Of a stretch of 64,000 nucleotides of DNA, positions 1 through 8,677 are shown piece after piece (position 1 is the stretch's first letter; the number at the start of each line of letters is the position of its first letter). The DNA comes from Candidatus Coprenecus pullicola. Lineage in GTDB: Bacteria; Bacteroidota; Bacteroidia; Bacteroidales; UBA932. The notes under the pieces are model-generated. The model searched no databases. It saw nothing but the letters and a program-made list of their open reading frames with translations, and had not been told where the DNA came from. A program made the translations under genes and the position numbers. The DNA lies in the NCBI GenBank assembly GCA_018711925.1, contig DVHR01000043.1:56683-120682 (forward strand). The letters run 5' to 3'.

Positions 1-583
1 CTTCGGCCACCATCTCCGGCTTTATGTCATTGAGCCTGTTGAAAGAGAAGACAGTCTGGAACTGGTAATCGTCACCGGCTATCACAACCCCTTTCTTGAG
101 CAGGTCTCCCTGCTTGTTCATAAGATTGCGTACCAGCTCTATCTTGTCTGAGGCTACCGTCACTACTGATACAGCCTTATAGCGGAACGGATCCTCATTG
201 TTGTATCCGTATCTTTCGGCCTGGAGGTCTGTTACCGATGCCGGTGCCACGGTTATCTCCTCCTGTGGTATGCCGTTGGATGTGAGGAAGTCCACTATCA
301 CCGCATTGGAACGCTCAATCTCAGTGTACAGCGATTTCAGATCATTGCCTGCAAGCCTGTATGCAAGAGGCCAGATGACCTGGTCTGCCACCACCTCTCT
401 TTCCGAGAGGCCTTTCACCACTACGCTGCGGTCTCTGTCCGCGAAGCGTCCTATGCCGGCATAGATAAACCATCCCAGGACTATCAGTCCGAGCATTATC
501 GAGCCGCCTCCCTCGAAGGTCAGCTTTACCTTGGCCTGCCTGCCCTTATCCTGATGAGGACTGTCATTTCTGATTTCTTCCAT
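1..583 (-). CDS. SIMPL domain-containing protein (DUF541/YggE family), C-terminus cut by window edge
   Basis: Reading leftward from the ATG at 581-583, the frame stays open for 194 codons to the window edge, so the C-terminus is missing. A polar N-terminus is followed by one hydrophobic segment (about residues 29-46), which suggests an inner-membrane anchored periplasmic protein. The following stretch (VVVKGLSEREVVADQVIWPL, near residue 54) is the typical start of the SIMPL/DUF541 fold, related to E. coli YggE. The biochemical role of that family is unclear; a link to oxidative stress has been proposed for YggE. A TATCTTTG box (minus strand, 609-616) lies about 25 bases upstream. The family call is confident; the function is not known. 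Confidence 0.8.
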   Translation of the reverse strand, partial: MEEIRNDSPHQDKGRQAKVKLTFEGGGSIMLGLIVLGWFIYAGIGRFADRDRSVVVKGLSEREVVADQVIWPLAYRLAGNDLKSLYTEIERSNAVIVDFLTSNGIPQEEITVAPASVTDLQAERYGYNNEDPFRYKAVSVVTVASDKIELVRNLMNKQGDLLKKGVVIAGDDYQFQTVFSFNRLNDIKPEMVAE

Positions 584-608
584 AACGCATCAATTTTAGT
601 ACATCATA

Positions 609-616
609 CAAAGATA
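609..616 (-). promoter_or_regulatory. Bacteroidota -7 promoter box for the SIMPL gene
   Basis: The minus strand reads TATCTTTG, matching the TAnnTTTG consensus, about 25 bases ahead of the ATG at 583. No good TTTG -33 box is visible at the expected distance. Confidence 0.45.
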
Positions 617-852
617 ATTAATTATTTCGAGCAGCCTTGCATTTTCCGGTTTTTTATTAGTGTCCTGATACACGTCCAAGGGCATTTCAACGACATCGTC
701 GATTATGGCCCAGCAGTTAAGGAATAGGGTCTCCGCAAGGACGGATACCTAGTACTACTTCCTCAGCCACCCGCAGCATCGACCGCTGGCTAGTCAGCGA
801 GTCATAGGTGCTGTCAGCCGGTTGCGGGTTATGTGCGGCAACCGATATACGA
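617..852. other. Intergenic stretch without a supported gene
   Basis: About 235 bases between the SIMPL gene promoter and a hairpin. On the minus strand two short open stretches in different frames look faintly protein-like, one of about 40 codons and one of about 50. Neither has a good start, and I do not recognise them. They could be remnants of a decayed gene or chance. Confidence 0.3.
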
Positions 853-898
853 CAGCCCGCTCCTGAAGCCGACTTTAAATCGACTGGGGAGCGGGCTG
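853..898 (-). terminator. Hairpin downstream of the S9 peptidase gene
   Basis: CAGCCCGCTCC (853-863) and GGAGCGGGCTG (888-898) form a perfect 11 bp stem around a 24-base loop, 32 bases past the peptidase stop codon. No T-run follows on either strand, so it is a probable 3'-end structure or weak terminator, not a textbook intrinsic one. Confidence 0.45.
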
Positions 899-929
899 AA
901 TTGAAACAAGTCCTATTCAGGTGTGCCGG

Positions 930-3017
930 TTATTCTTTCAGCCACTGGTCGAACCATGCGAAGAAATCCCTCTGCCAGTGAACGGCGTTCTGAGGCCTGA
1001 GAATCCAGTGGTTCTCCTCGGGGAAAAGCAGCATACGGGAGGGCACGCCCATCATCTGGGCGGCATTGAATGCGGCCATGCCCTGCTCTACAGGTACGCG
1101 GTAGTCCATCTCGCCGTGGGTCACCATGATCGGGGTCTTCCAGTTGCGTATGAGCTTGTGAGGAGAGTTTACATAATGCCTGCGGGCTGCCGGTTTCTCG
1201 AGATCCCAGGGCGCACCACCGTTCTCCCACTGGGGGAACCACATTTCCTCTGTCATCATGTACATCTGTTCCTGGTTAAAGATGCCGGCATGAGCCAGGA
1301 AGGCATCGAAATCATCAGGATGCGCTCCTGCCAGATAGTAGATCGAATAGCCGCCGAAGCTGGCTCCGGATGCGCCCATCTTGCCCACATAAGGCTCCTG
1401 CTTCATCTCGTACACAGCTGACATGTAGTCGTCGATGCACTGGCCGGCATAGTCCTGCGACACGTCATCGCACCATTTCTGACCGAAAGACATCGTACCG
1501 CGTCTGTTAGGCAGTACCACGATGTAGCCGTTGGCTGCCATCAGCTTGAAGTTCCAGCGGGTAGACCAGCTCTGGCTGAGGCACTGCTGAGGGCCACCGG
1601 TGCAGAACAGCATAGTCGGGTACACCTTGGTGGAGTCGAAGCCGGCGGGATAAACCACCCATGTGAGCATCTTGAGGCCGTCCGTGGTGGGAATCCAGCG
1701 GAGCTCGTAAGTCTCTTGCTCAAGCTGTGCGTATATGTCATCGTTCTCGTGGGAAAGGTAAGTGAACGAGCCGTCTGCGATGGATACCGATACGATCTCG
1801 TCCGGTCTGCTCATGGACTGGGCTGTCGCAAGCAGGTGGCTGTTGCCCATCTCCTTTACACCTCCGAAGTCATACCAGCTGTCCTCCGGGGTGATTCTGG
1901 TGATATTTCCTTCCATATCCACGGAATATATGGCCTGCAGGGCAAATGTCAGTGCGTTGAAATATAGTCCGCTGCCGTCGGCCTTCCATACCGGGGACAT
2001 CGCCCCGTGGTCAAAACCTACTGTCAGCTCCTTTTTCTCGCGCGAAGCCAGGTCGATGACGAAAAGTCTCGTACGGTCAGCCTCGAAGCCGGCCCTCTCC
2101 ATGCTCAGCCATGCGATACTCTTGCCGTCGGGGGAGAACACCGGGTCGGTATCGTATCCGTTCATGCCCTCGGTGAGGTTCTCGCAAGTACCGTCAGCCA
2201 CGTTGTAGAGGTAGATGTCGGTATTGGTGGAGAAAGCGTAGTCCTTGCCGATCAGCTTGCGGCAGGCATATGCGATCCACTGTCCGTCAGGGCTCCAGGA
2301 GAGCTGCTCCAGTCCGCCGAAAGGCAAGGTGGGGAGCTCGAACTTCGTACCCTCTATGATATCCTTGCCGGGGGCAACTTTCAGGCTGTTGCCGGAACGG
2401 GTCACATCGGCTACGAATGTGTGGGGAATGGTCTCCACGAAGCAGTCCCAATGACGGTACATCAGGCCGTCAATCTCACGTCCCGAGGACTTGGGCAAGT
2501 CGGGATACAGGTCGGTCGGCTTAGTGGCGTACTGCACCTGAGCGATGTACATCACTTTGGTCTGGTCGGGGGAGAGCTTGAACTCGGAGATACCTCCGGG
2601 GATATCGCTCACCTTACGTGCGCCCGAGCCGTTGGCCTTCATCGACCAGATCTGGCCGTCACGCAGATAGAGAATCATCGAGCCGTCTCCGTACCAGCGG
2701 GCATTGTTTGCGCTGGATGTGAAATGTGTGATCTGCCGGTTGTCACTGCCGTCGGCGTTCATCACATAGAGCTGACGCACGCTGCGGTTCTCCTCTATGC
2801 TGGTGTAGGTAACTCCGTAGAGTATCTTACTGCCGTCCGGAGAAAGCTGGGGGTCGGAGACGCGTCCGAGCCGGAGCATGATCTCTGGAGTGAACTTGCC
2901 GTCCACAATCTCAAGCGGTTTTTTCTCAATGACGGACTGTCTGCCCTTGGCGAAGCCGTCCGCACATAATGTCATTGCCATCAGGAATGTCGAAAGTAAT
3001 ATTAAATGTTTTCTCAT
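930..3017 (-). CDS. S9 family (prolyl oligopeptidase-like) serine peptidase, secreted
   Basis: 695 residues with an N-terminal signal peptide (about residues 1-24), so it is exported, probably to the periplasm. The middle has PD40/beta-propeller-like repeats (segments such as LSPDGSKILYG and WSPDGQWIAY). The C-terminal alpha/beta-hydrolase domain carries GASFGGY with nucleophile Ser553, Asp638 in the HGEMDYRVP segment and His670 in ENHW, a complete Ser-Asp-His triad in family order. Family members remove dipeptides or oligopeptides, consistent with peptide scavenging. It lies 33 bp downstream of the HELTH membrane protein on the same strand and is probably cotranscribed with it. The exact substrate cannot be read from sequence. 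Confidence 0.92.
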   Translation of the reverse strand: MRKHLILLSTFLMAMTLCADGFAKGRQSVIEKKPLEIVDGKFTPEIMLRLGRVSDPQLSPDGSKILYGVTYTSIEENRSVRQLYVMNADGSDNRQITHFTSSANNARWYGDGSMILYLRDGQIWSMKANGSGARKVSDIPGGISEFKLSPDQTKVMYIAQVQYATKPTDLYPDLPKSSGREIDGLMYRHWDCFVETIPHTFVADVTRSGNSLKVAPGKDIIEGTKFELPTLPFGGLEQLSWSPDGQWIAYACRKLIGKDYAFSTNTDIYLYNVADGTCENLTEGMNGYDTDPVFSPDGKSIAWLSMERAGFEADRTRLFVIDLASREKKELTVGFDHGAMSPVWKADGSGLYFNALTFALQAIYSVDMEGNITRITPEDSWYDFGGVKEMGNSHLLATAQSMSRPDEIVSVSIADGSFTYLSHENDDIYAQLEQETYELRWIPTTDGLKMLTWVVYPAGFDSTKVYPTMLFCTGGPQQCLSQSWSTRWNFKLMAANGYIVVLPNRRGTMSFGQKWCDDVSQDYAGQCIDDYMSAVYEMKQEPYVGKMGASGASFGGYSIYYLAGAHPDDFDAFLAHAGIFNQEQMYMMTEEMWFPQWENGGAPWDLEKPAARRHYVNSPHKLIRNWKTPIMVTHGEMDYRVPVEQGMAAFNAAQMMGVPSRMLLFPEENHWILRPQNAVHWQRDFFAWFDQWLKE

Positions 3018-3050
3018 CAGTATAATAAATTAATGATCAGTCAAGGTGTA

Positions 3051-3734
3051 TCACGGGCGGAGCTGCTGTATCCAGCCGGCGAGAGCATCCCACCAGCCGA
3101 CAATAGTGTGCCAGTACTCCGGGAATATATAGGTCACTGCATCGACGATGCCCATGCGTATGGTCAGCAGGATAATAGTGGCGTTGAAAAGCCTCCAGGC
3201 GGCGATGAACATATAGGAGCGGACATATCCCTGTCCTTGTATGTCAGTCTGATAGTTGCCTGTCTGCCTCCAGAAGCAGGTAAAGTGAAAAGCCGCTGTA
3301 AAGCCGATGAGGATGTCGAAGATATAGTACATCTCCTCCGAGCCGAGTATGCGCAGCAGCATGAACAAGTAGGTGAATATCGGGAAGCAGTACGGAGCCA
3401 GGCTGATAAAGATACTGCCAAACCTTCTGCGTCCGCTGTGATATATCACTCCGGTACCGTTGTCGGAGGCCTGGAAGGAGTTGATCTTACGGAAAAACAT
3501 CATGCCCACTACCGTATGGGTCAGCTCATGAGAGAAAGTCTGAAGCCATTTCTCGTTCTTGCGCACCGGTGGGATAAGCATGATCATGAAATACGCCAGG
3601 GCGCCGCAGCCGAACCACAGATACGTCTTATACGCCCTCACCGAGTCCATGAACACCGACGGGATATTGAAGATGATTACCGCCAGGCAGAATATGACGA
3701 CAATAAAAAAAAGTATCCTTGAAACAATTCTCAT
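3051..3734 (-). CDS. Small integral membrane protein with HExxH motif (M50-like putative metalloprotease)
   Basis: 227 residues with several hydrophobic segments (about 6-26, 37-55, 105-135, 155-175). A zinc-type motif HELTH covers residues 69-73 beside the second hydrophobic segment, as in site-2-protease-like M50 proteins. I do not see a clear NPDG-type third ligand; NYQTDIQG may lie in that region. The protein is much shorter than RseP-class proteases, so it may be a minimal M50-like peptidase or an inactive relative. It is the first gene of a two-gene minus-strand unit with the S9 peptidase, behind a TAATTTTG box. The fold call is moderate and the substrate unknown. Confidence 0.6.
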   Translation of the reverse strand: MRIVSRILFFIVVIFCLAVIIFNIPSVFMDSVRAYKTYLWFGCGALAYFMIMLIPPVRKNEKWLQTFSHELTHTVVGMMFFRKINSFQASDNGTGVIYHSGRRRFGSIFISLAPYCFPIFTYLFMLLRILGSEEMYYIFDILIGFTAAFHFTCFWRQTGNYQTDIQGQGYVRSYMFIAAWRLFNATIILLTIRMGIVDAVTYIFPEYWHTIVGWWDALAGWIQQLRP

Positions 3735-3755
3735 AGTTGCAATTATTCAGTACCG

Positions 3756-3763
3756 CAAAATTA
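3756..3763 (-). promoter_or_regulatory. Bacteroidota -7 box for the HELTH protein / S9 peptidase unit
   Basis: The minus strand reads TAATTTTG (TAnnTTTG), about 22 bases before the ATG at 3734. Only a weak TTG-like -33 box is visible about 18 bases further up. Confidence 0.45.
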
Positions 3764-3945
3764 AGAAAAAATTTGTGGCGGCAATCCTTATTCGGGGGAC
3801 GGTATATAAAAAGGGACCGGGTGGAAAGACTGCTGTATGCTGTTTGAGCGCTTTATGCGGACAGAATTTGTCGTTTTCAGCGTTGATATTTAACCGGAAC
3901 TTTTCCGCCGGTGCAAATTAATTAAACCGATAGAAAAAGTTTTTA

Positions 3946-3953
3946 TATTTTTG
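3946..3953 (+). promoter_or_regulatory. Bacteroidota -7 box for the tdh unit
   Basis: TATTTTTG matches TAnnTTTG, 34 bases before the ATG at 3988. The surrounding sequence is AT-rich but a TTTG -33 box is not evident. Confidence 0.45.
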
Positions 3954-3987
3954 CGGTTTAATAAAACAACAACTAAAGTTAACGTAT

Positions 3988-4941
3988 ATGAAACGTATAT
4001 TAGTTATAGGCGCCGGCGGACAGATCGGCACCGAACTGGTACCCCACCTCCAGAAACATTATGGGGAAGACAATGTAATCGGTGCAGACCTTAAAGACGA
4101 GGCTGTCGCCAAGATCGGAACATACGCCAGGGCAATCAAGCTGGATGCTCTTGACTTCAATGCTTTCGGTCAGGCTGTCAAGGACAACAACATAGATGCC
4201 ATCTTCAATCTCGTGGCCCTTCTTTCGGCTACCGGTGAGAAGAATCCCGAACTTGCCTGGAAGATCAACATGGGCGCGCTGGTCAACTCCCTGACCCTTG
4301 CCAAGGAGTTCAAGACAGCGGTGTTCACCCCCAGCTCCATCGGAGCATTCGGTGTCAGCACTCCTCACGACAAGACTCCCCAGGACACGGTCATGAGACC
4401 CGACACCATCTACGGAGTATGCAAGGTGACAGGTGAGCTTCTTTCCGATTACTACTTCCATCGTTTTGGAGTGGATGCCAGAAGCGTGCGTTTCCCCGGC
4501 ATTATCTCCAACGGATGCCTTCCCGGCGGCGGTACTACCGACTATGCAGTCGAGGTGTTCTATGAGATACTCAAGACAGGCCACTACACCTGCCCGATTC
4601 CCGAGGACTCCTATATGGACATGCTCTATATGCCTGACGCACTGAATGCAGTGACACAGTTGATGGAGGCGGACCCTTCAAGACTGAAACACCGCAACAG
4701 TTTCAACATCACCTGCATGAGCTTTTGCCCGAAGGAACTGTTCGCGAAGATCAGGGAACGCGTGCCTTCTGCCACATTCGATTACAATGTAGACCCTGTC
4801 AAGGCCGCCATCGCTGATTCATGGCCCAATATGATGGACGACAGCTGTGCGCGTGAGGAGTGGGGCTGGAATCCTCAGTGGCATCTTGACGCCATGGTGG
4901 ACGACATGCTCAAGGCTATCGCCGCAAAGTTGGGCAAATAA
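3988..4941 (+). CDS. tdh: L-threonine 3-dehydrogenase, NAD-dependent epimerase (SDR) type
   Basis: 317 residues of the extended short-chain dehydrogenase/epimerase fold. The nucleotide-binding GxGGxxG motif is at residues 8-14 and the catalytic YxxxK pair at Tyr142/Lys146. The overall sequence resembles the epimerase-like threonine dehydrogenases of Bacteroidota and animals, not the zinc alcohol-dehydrogenase type. It oxidises L-threonine to 2-amino-3-ketobutyrate with NAD+, in the cytoplasm. The usual partner kbl (2-amino-3-ketobutyrate CoA ligase) is not adjacent or elsewhere in the window. A generic NAD-dependent epimerase is the main alternative. Confidence 0.85.
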   Translation: MKRILVIGAGGQIGTELVPHLQKHYGEDNVIGADLKDEAVAKIGTYARAIKLDALDFNAFGQAVKDNNIDAIFNLVALLSATGEKNPELAWKINMGALVNSLTLAKEFKTAVFTPSSIGAFGVSTPHDKTPQDTVMRPDTIYGVCKVTGELLSDYYFHRFGVDARSVRFPGIISNGCLPGGGTTDYAVEVFYEILKTGHYTCPIPEDSYMDMLYMPDALNAVTQLMEADPSRLKHRNSFNITCMSFCPKELFAKIRERVPSATFDYNVDPVKAAIADSWPNMMDDSCAREEWGWNPQWHLDAMVDDMLKAIAAKLGK

Positions 4942-4953
4942 CATTCCCTGCCT

Positions 4954-5598
4954 ATGAAAAGACCTGTATACAGGATATTCATATCGGCGGTACTCCTGAT
5001 GCTTGCATCGGGAAGTATCGCCGATATTTTTGCCCGTGGCCGGGATTTTGAATTCTGGCAGGGCAGCGAGATCCGGCTTACCTGGGGAGCCGCGCCTTTT
5101 GACGCGGTCACGCTGAACCACGGCCTGGATGTGGACTATGGTTTTTATGGTTACGGGACCATAGCCGGAGAGATAGCCGACAGCAGGTATTACGGTGGTG
5201 ACGGATATCTGTCTGGTGCGGTAGGCCTGACATATACGTACCGTTTCCGCAAGTGGTTCGAGCTTTCCGGAGTGGTGACCTATTCCGGATATTACCGCAA
5301 TTATTTTGACAAGTATACCGGTAGCCTGGCATTCAGGGGCAATGACAATCAGATATCCCTGATGCCTTATGTCCGCTTTGTGTGGGTGCATACCAATCTG
5401 GTCAGGCTTTATTCCGGTATAGGTCTTGGAGTCTCCTTCCTGACCGAGACATGGAACAACAGTACTTCCATGACCTTGCTTCCGGCATTTGCGGTGACAC
5501 CCATAGGCATCACCGTTGGAACATTTGTCTACGGCATAGCGGAGGTGTCATTGGGCAATACGGGTGCGTTCTCGCTGGGAATCGGATATAAATTCTAA
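4954..5598 (+). CDS. Putative small outer-membrane beta-barrel protein
   Basis: 214 residues with a signal peptide (about 1-28). The mature part has alternating hydrophobic/aromatic strands separated by short turns and ends in GIGYKF, with the C-terminal aromatic residue typical of outer-membrane barrels. It starts 12 bases after tdh and is followed 11 bases later by a lipoprotein gene, so it probably shares their transcript. It has the same layout and matching C-terminal segments as the protein at 37532-38215 (RLYSGIGLGV here, RMYSAIGAGV there), so the two look paralogous. No specific function is inferable. Confidence 0.6.
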   Translation: MKRPVYRIFISAVLLMLASGSIADIFARGRDFEFWQGSEIRLTWGAAPFDAVTLNHGLDVDYGFYGYGTIAGEIADSRYYGGDGYLSGAVGLTYTYRFRKWFELSGVVTYSGYYRNYFDKYTGSLAFRGNDNQISLMPYVRFVWVHTNLVRLYSGIGLGVSFLTETWNNSTSMTLLPAFAVTPIGITVGTFVYGIAEVSLGNTGAFSLGIGYKF

Positions 5599-5609
5599 AA
5601 CCGGAAATC

Positions 5610-6392
5610 ATGAGGAATACGATAAAGATATGGCTGGCGGCAGCTGCTCTTGTGATGGTGGCGGGGTGCAAGGTTGACAGTTCTGAGGAGAAGTACGTCA
5701 ATATTGTCGAGGAGGCTTATTACGTCTATTGTGTTACAGGAGACTATGTGCTGTCTCCTGTTCTTTCCGTATTGGACCGGGCTCTGAAAGTAGATATGTA
5801 CATGAGGGCCGATCAGTATGGAAGATACGAGTTGGAGGACAGGTATTTTCCTGAGTATAAAGTCCGTCTTTACGACGACAGATGTGTCCTGTCGGACGGG
5901 ATCGGAGAGTTTGTGTCCGACGGCAATTCCATTCTTGACGAAGGCTCTGTCTGGGAATGCACTTTCAACGGAGTGGCGGCTGCTGTGACCTGCACAGGGC
6001 CTGATGCCTGGGATGTGGATGTGGACTTTCAGACAACTGAGCTTGGCTCGCCCTATTCTTTGAATACTATGGAGATGCATGTGGCTTTTGCTGATTCTTG
6101 CGATTATGGCTATGTGTATGAGATGACTGTTGATGGCGATTATACCGAGCACACTTCCAGCCGGGAAGGAAATACTCTGGTGGCAGTCGCTTTCTCTACA
6201 GCGGAACCGACGATGGCGGTACTTAGCCACGGGCCATCGTTCCATTTTTTCAACGGAGGATTCGGTCTTCATATGGACATCTCCGGGGGGATGGAGCGTT
6301 CCGAGGACATAGAAGTGCGTCTGTCTCCTGCCATGTCCGGTACTGAGGTTACGGTAACCTATATGGGTGAAACAGAATTCTGGAGGGAATGA
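5610..6392 (+). CDS. Hypothetical lipoprotein
   Basis: 260 residues. A hydrophobic leader ends in a lipobox-like VAGC (Cys at residue 20), so it is predicted to be a lipid-anchored envelope protein. The mature protein is acidic and rich in Tyr, Val and Glu with a beta-strand-like pattern; I recognise no domain. It sits between the small barrel protein and tgt, 4 bases before the tgt start. The barrel protein and this lipoprotein may act as a pair at the outer membrane, but that is only inferred from their order. Confidence 0.55.
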   Translation: MRNTIKIWLAAAALVMVAGCKVDSSEEKYVNIVEEAYYVYCVTGDYVLSPVLSVLDRALKVDMYMRADQYGRYELEDRYFPEYKVRLYDDRCVLSDGIGEFVSDGNSILDEGSVWECTFNGVAAAVTCTGPDAWDVDVDFQTTELGSPYSLNTMEMHVAFADSCDYGYVYEMTVDGDYTEHTSSREGNTLVAVAFSTAEPTMAVLSHGPSFHFFNGGFGLHMDISGGMERSEDIEVRLSPAMSGTEVTVTYMGETEFWRE

Positions 6393-6396
6393 TCTG

Positions 6397-7527
6397 ATGA
6401 GATTCACGTTACTGAAGACAGATGCACAGTCAAATGCCCGCAGGGGCAGGATAGAGACGGACCACGGGACGATAGAGACACCGATTTTCATGCCGGTGGG
6501 TACCGTCGGCTCTGTCAAGGGCGTGTATCACCGCGATCTTAAAAGCGATATAGGGGCTCAGATTATTCTGGGCAACACCTACCATCTGTATCTGCGTCCG
6601 GGACTGGATGTGCTCCGGGCGGCCGGCGGTCTGCACGGTTTTATCGGCTGGGACCGTCCGATACTTACTGACAGCGGCGGCTTTCAGGTCTTTTCTCTTG
6701 CAGACAGCCGCAAGCTTACTCCCGAGGGATGTACATTCCGCTCGCACATAGACGGCTCGGCCCACAGTTTCACTCCCGAGAACAATGTGGATACTCAGCG
6801 CGTCATCGGAGCAGATATCATCATGGCCCTGGACGAATGCACGCCAGGTGACGCTGACCGCAGTTATGCCCGCAAGTCATTGGATCTTACGAAAGAGTGG
6901 CTTAAAAGAGGTGTCGCCCGTTTTGACAGTACAGAGCCGCTTTACGGATATTCTCAGACGTTCTTCCCAATAGTGCAGGGCTGTGTGTATCCCGACATGA
7001 GAGTGGAGGCGGCTGAGTTCGCGGCCTCGTTTGACCGGGAAGGCTATGCCATAGGCGGACTCTCGGTCGGAGAGCCGACGGAGGTGATGTACGAGATGAT
7101 AGAGGTGGTGCATCCGGTATTGCCCAAGGACCGTCCCAGATACCTTATGGGAGTCGGAACGCCGGAGAACCTGCTGGAGGGAATCGCCCGCGGCATAGAC
7201 ATGTTCGATTGCGTGATGCCTACCCGTAACGGCCGCAACGGGATGCTGTTTACTTGGGAGGGACGGATGAACATGCGGAACCGGAAATGGGAGAGAGATT
7301 TCTCCCCTATAGACCCGAATGGCACATCGTTTGTGGATACTTGCTATTCCAAAGCCTACCTGCGTCATCTTTTCATAGCCGGTGAGATGCTGGCCGCGCA
7401 GATAGCAAGCGAGCACAATCTTGCGTTTTATCTTGATGTGGTCTCAAAAGCGAGACAGCATATAGAGGACGGAGATTTTTACAAGTGGAAGGAAGACGCG
7501 GTCAGAAAACTGCAGAACCGCCTATAA
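6397..7527 (+). CDS. tgt: tRNA-guanine(34) transglycosylase (queuine/preQ1 insertion)
   Basis: 376 residues from the ATG at 6397, chosen because the homologous part begins at MRFTLLKTD and a purine-rich GGAGGGAA lies just upstream. The enzyme swaps guanine-34 of GUN-anticodon tRNAs for preQ1 in the queuosine pathway. Asp92 in DSGGFQVF and the nucleophile Asp271 in DMFDCVMPTR are present, as are the GGLSVGEP and RYLMGVG segments. The three cysteines of the usual C-terminal zinc site (CxCxxC) are replaced: the aligned region reads PNGTSFVDTCYSKAYL, with Gly, Ser and Asp at those places, though the His of the site (SEHNL) remains. It is followed 11 bases later by a permease gene. Confidence 0.93.
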   Translation: MRFTLLKTDAQSNARRGRIETDHGTIETPIFMPVGTVGSVKGVYHRDLKSDIGAQIILGNTYHLYLRPGLDVLRAAGGLHGFIGWDRPILTDSGGFQVFSLADSRKLTPEGCTFRSHIDGSAHSFTPENNVDTQRVIGADIIMALDECTPGDADRSYARKSLDLTKEWLKRGVARFDSTEPLYGYSQTFFPIVQGCVYPDMRVEAAEFAASFDREGYAIGGLSVGEPTEVMYEMIEVVHPVLPKDRPRYLMGVGTPENLLEGIARGIDMFDCVMPTRNGRNGMLFTWEGRMNMRNRKWERDFSPIDPNGTSFVDTCYSKAYLRHLFIAGEMLAAQIASEHNLAFYLDVVSKARQHIEDGDFYKWKEDAVRKLQNRL

Positions 7528-7538
7528 CCGAAGCGAGC

Positions 7539-8642
7539 ATGAACATACTGAGTACATTTAAAGTAAGACTCCTTGACAGGTATATCATAAGGAAGTTCAT
7601 CGGAACGTTCTTCATGGCTCTGCTGCTTATTATCGTTATCGTGATTATCTTCGACATAAGCGAGAAGATAGATGACTTCGTGGACAAGGAGGCTCCTCTC
7701 AGGGCTATAGTGGTGGACTATTACTTCAACTTCATTCCGTACTTCATCAATATGTTCAGCCCGCTGTTTGTTTTCATCACCGTTATCTTCTTTACGTCCA
7801 AACTGGCCGGCAACAGTGAGATCATAGCCATGCTGTCCGGAGGAGTAAGTTTCGGCAGGCTGATGTATCCATACTTCATATCAGCTTTGTTGATTGCTCT
7901 TATGAGCTTGTCTCTCAATCTATTTGTGATACCCAGCGCTAATGAGAAGCGGCTGGCTTTCGAGGAACAGTACATCAAGGGACAGAAGTTTTACAATACC
8001 AACCGCAACATCCACTATCAGATTGCGCCCGGGGAATTTGTCTACGTAGAGTCATTCAGCACGTGGAACAATACGGCTTATAAGTTCACACTGGAATCGA
8101 CCAAGGACAGCCATCTGCTCTCCAAGCTCTCGGCTGAGAGCGCAGCCTGGGATTCCACCACCGGAGGCTGGCGGCTTAAGAACTACACTATCAGGGACTA
8201 TTCTACCTCGCAGCAGGCGATAACTTTCGGCAAGCAGCTGGATACAGTCATCAGTCTCAAGTTGGATGACTTCTACCGTAGGGAGAATACTGTGGAGACT
8301 CTCAGCTATAATGAACTGGAGGAGCTTATTGACATGCAGAGGATGCGTGGGGACAGTATGGTCAAGTACTCCCTTATTGAGAAGCATACCCGTTTCGCTG
8401 TGCCGTTCTCCGCATTTATCCTGACTCTTATAGGAGTGTCACTCTCTTCAAAAAAACGGCGCGGAGGCATAGGTCTCAACCTTGGACTGGGCATAGGACT
8501 GAGTTTCTCCTACATTCTCTTCCTGCGCTTCAGCCAGATGTTTGTTATTACGGACACTCTTCCGCCATGGCTGGCCATGTGGCTGCCCAATATCCTGTAT
8601 GCGGTGATTGCGGCAGTACTTTACCGTATGGCTCCGAAATAA
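7539..8642 (+). CDS. LptF/LptG (YjgP/YjgQ) family permease
   Basis: 367 residues from the ATG at 7539. In-frame codons further upstream overlap tgt and are not homologous. It has an N-terminal amphipathic/TM part (DRYIIRKFIGTFFMALLL), a second and third TM by residue 130, a periplasmic beta-rich domain, and three C-terminal TM segments. This matches the inner-membrane subunits of the LPS transporter that, with LptB, extract lipopolysaccharide toward the LptC/OstA bridge. A second family member lies at 11326-13761, so the two flanking alaS could form the LptF-LptG pair. Which one is F and which is G cannot be decided here. Confidence 0.85.
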   Translation: MNILSTFKVRLLDRYIIRKFIGTFFMALLLIIVIVIIFDISEKIDDFVDKEAPLRAIVVDYYFNFIPYFINMFSPLFVFITVIFFTSKLAGNSEIIAMLSGGVSFGRLMYPYFISALLIALMSLSLNLFVIPSANEKRLAFEEQYIKGQKFYNTNRNIHYQIAPGEFVYVESFSTWNNTAYKFTLESTKDSHLLSKLSAESAAWDSTTGGWRLKNYTIRDYSTSQQAITFGKQLDTVISLKLDDFYRRENTVETLSYNELEELIDMQRMRGDSMVKYSLIEKHTRFAVPFSAFILTLIGVSLSSKKRRGGIGLNLGLGIGLSFSYILFLRFSQMFVITDTLPPWLAMWLPNILYAVIAAVLYRMAPK

Positions 8643-8646
8643 TATT

Positions 8647-8654
8647 TATATTTG
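8647..8654 (+). promoter_or_regulatory. Possible internal promoter (-7 box) for alaS
   Basis: TATATTTG matches TAnnTTTG, 23 bases before the alaS ATG at 8678, in the short gap after the permease gene. No -33 box is evident, so this is a weak call. Confidence 0.35.
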
Positions 8655-8677
8655 TGGTTTAAACTGATTGGTTGTAT

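Noticed and set aside
617..852. Two short protein-like stretches in different minus-strand frames
   Set aside because: No start, no recognised family, and in-frame stops separate them. Kept only as an uninformative intergenic stretch.
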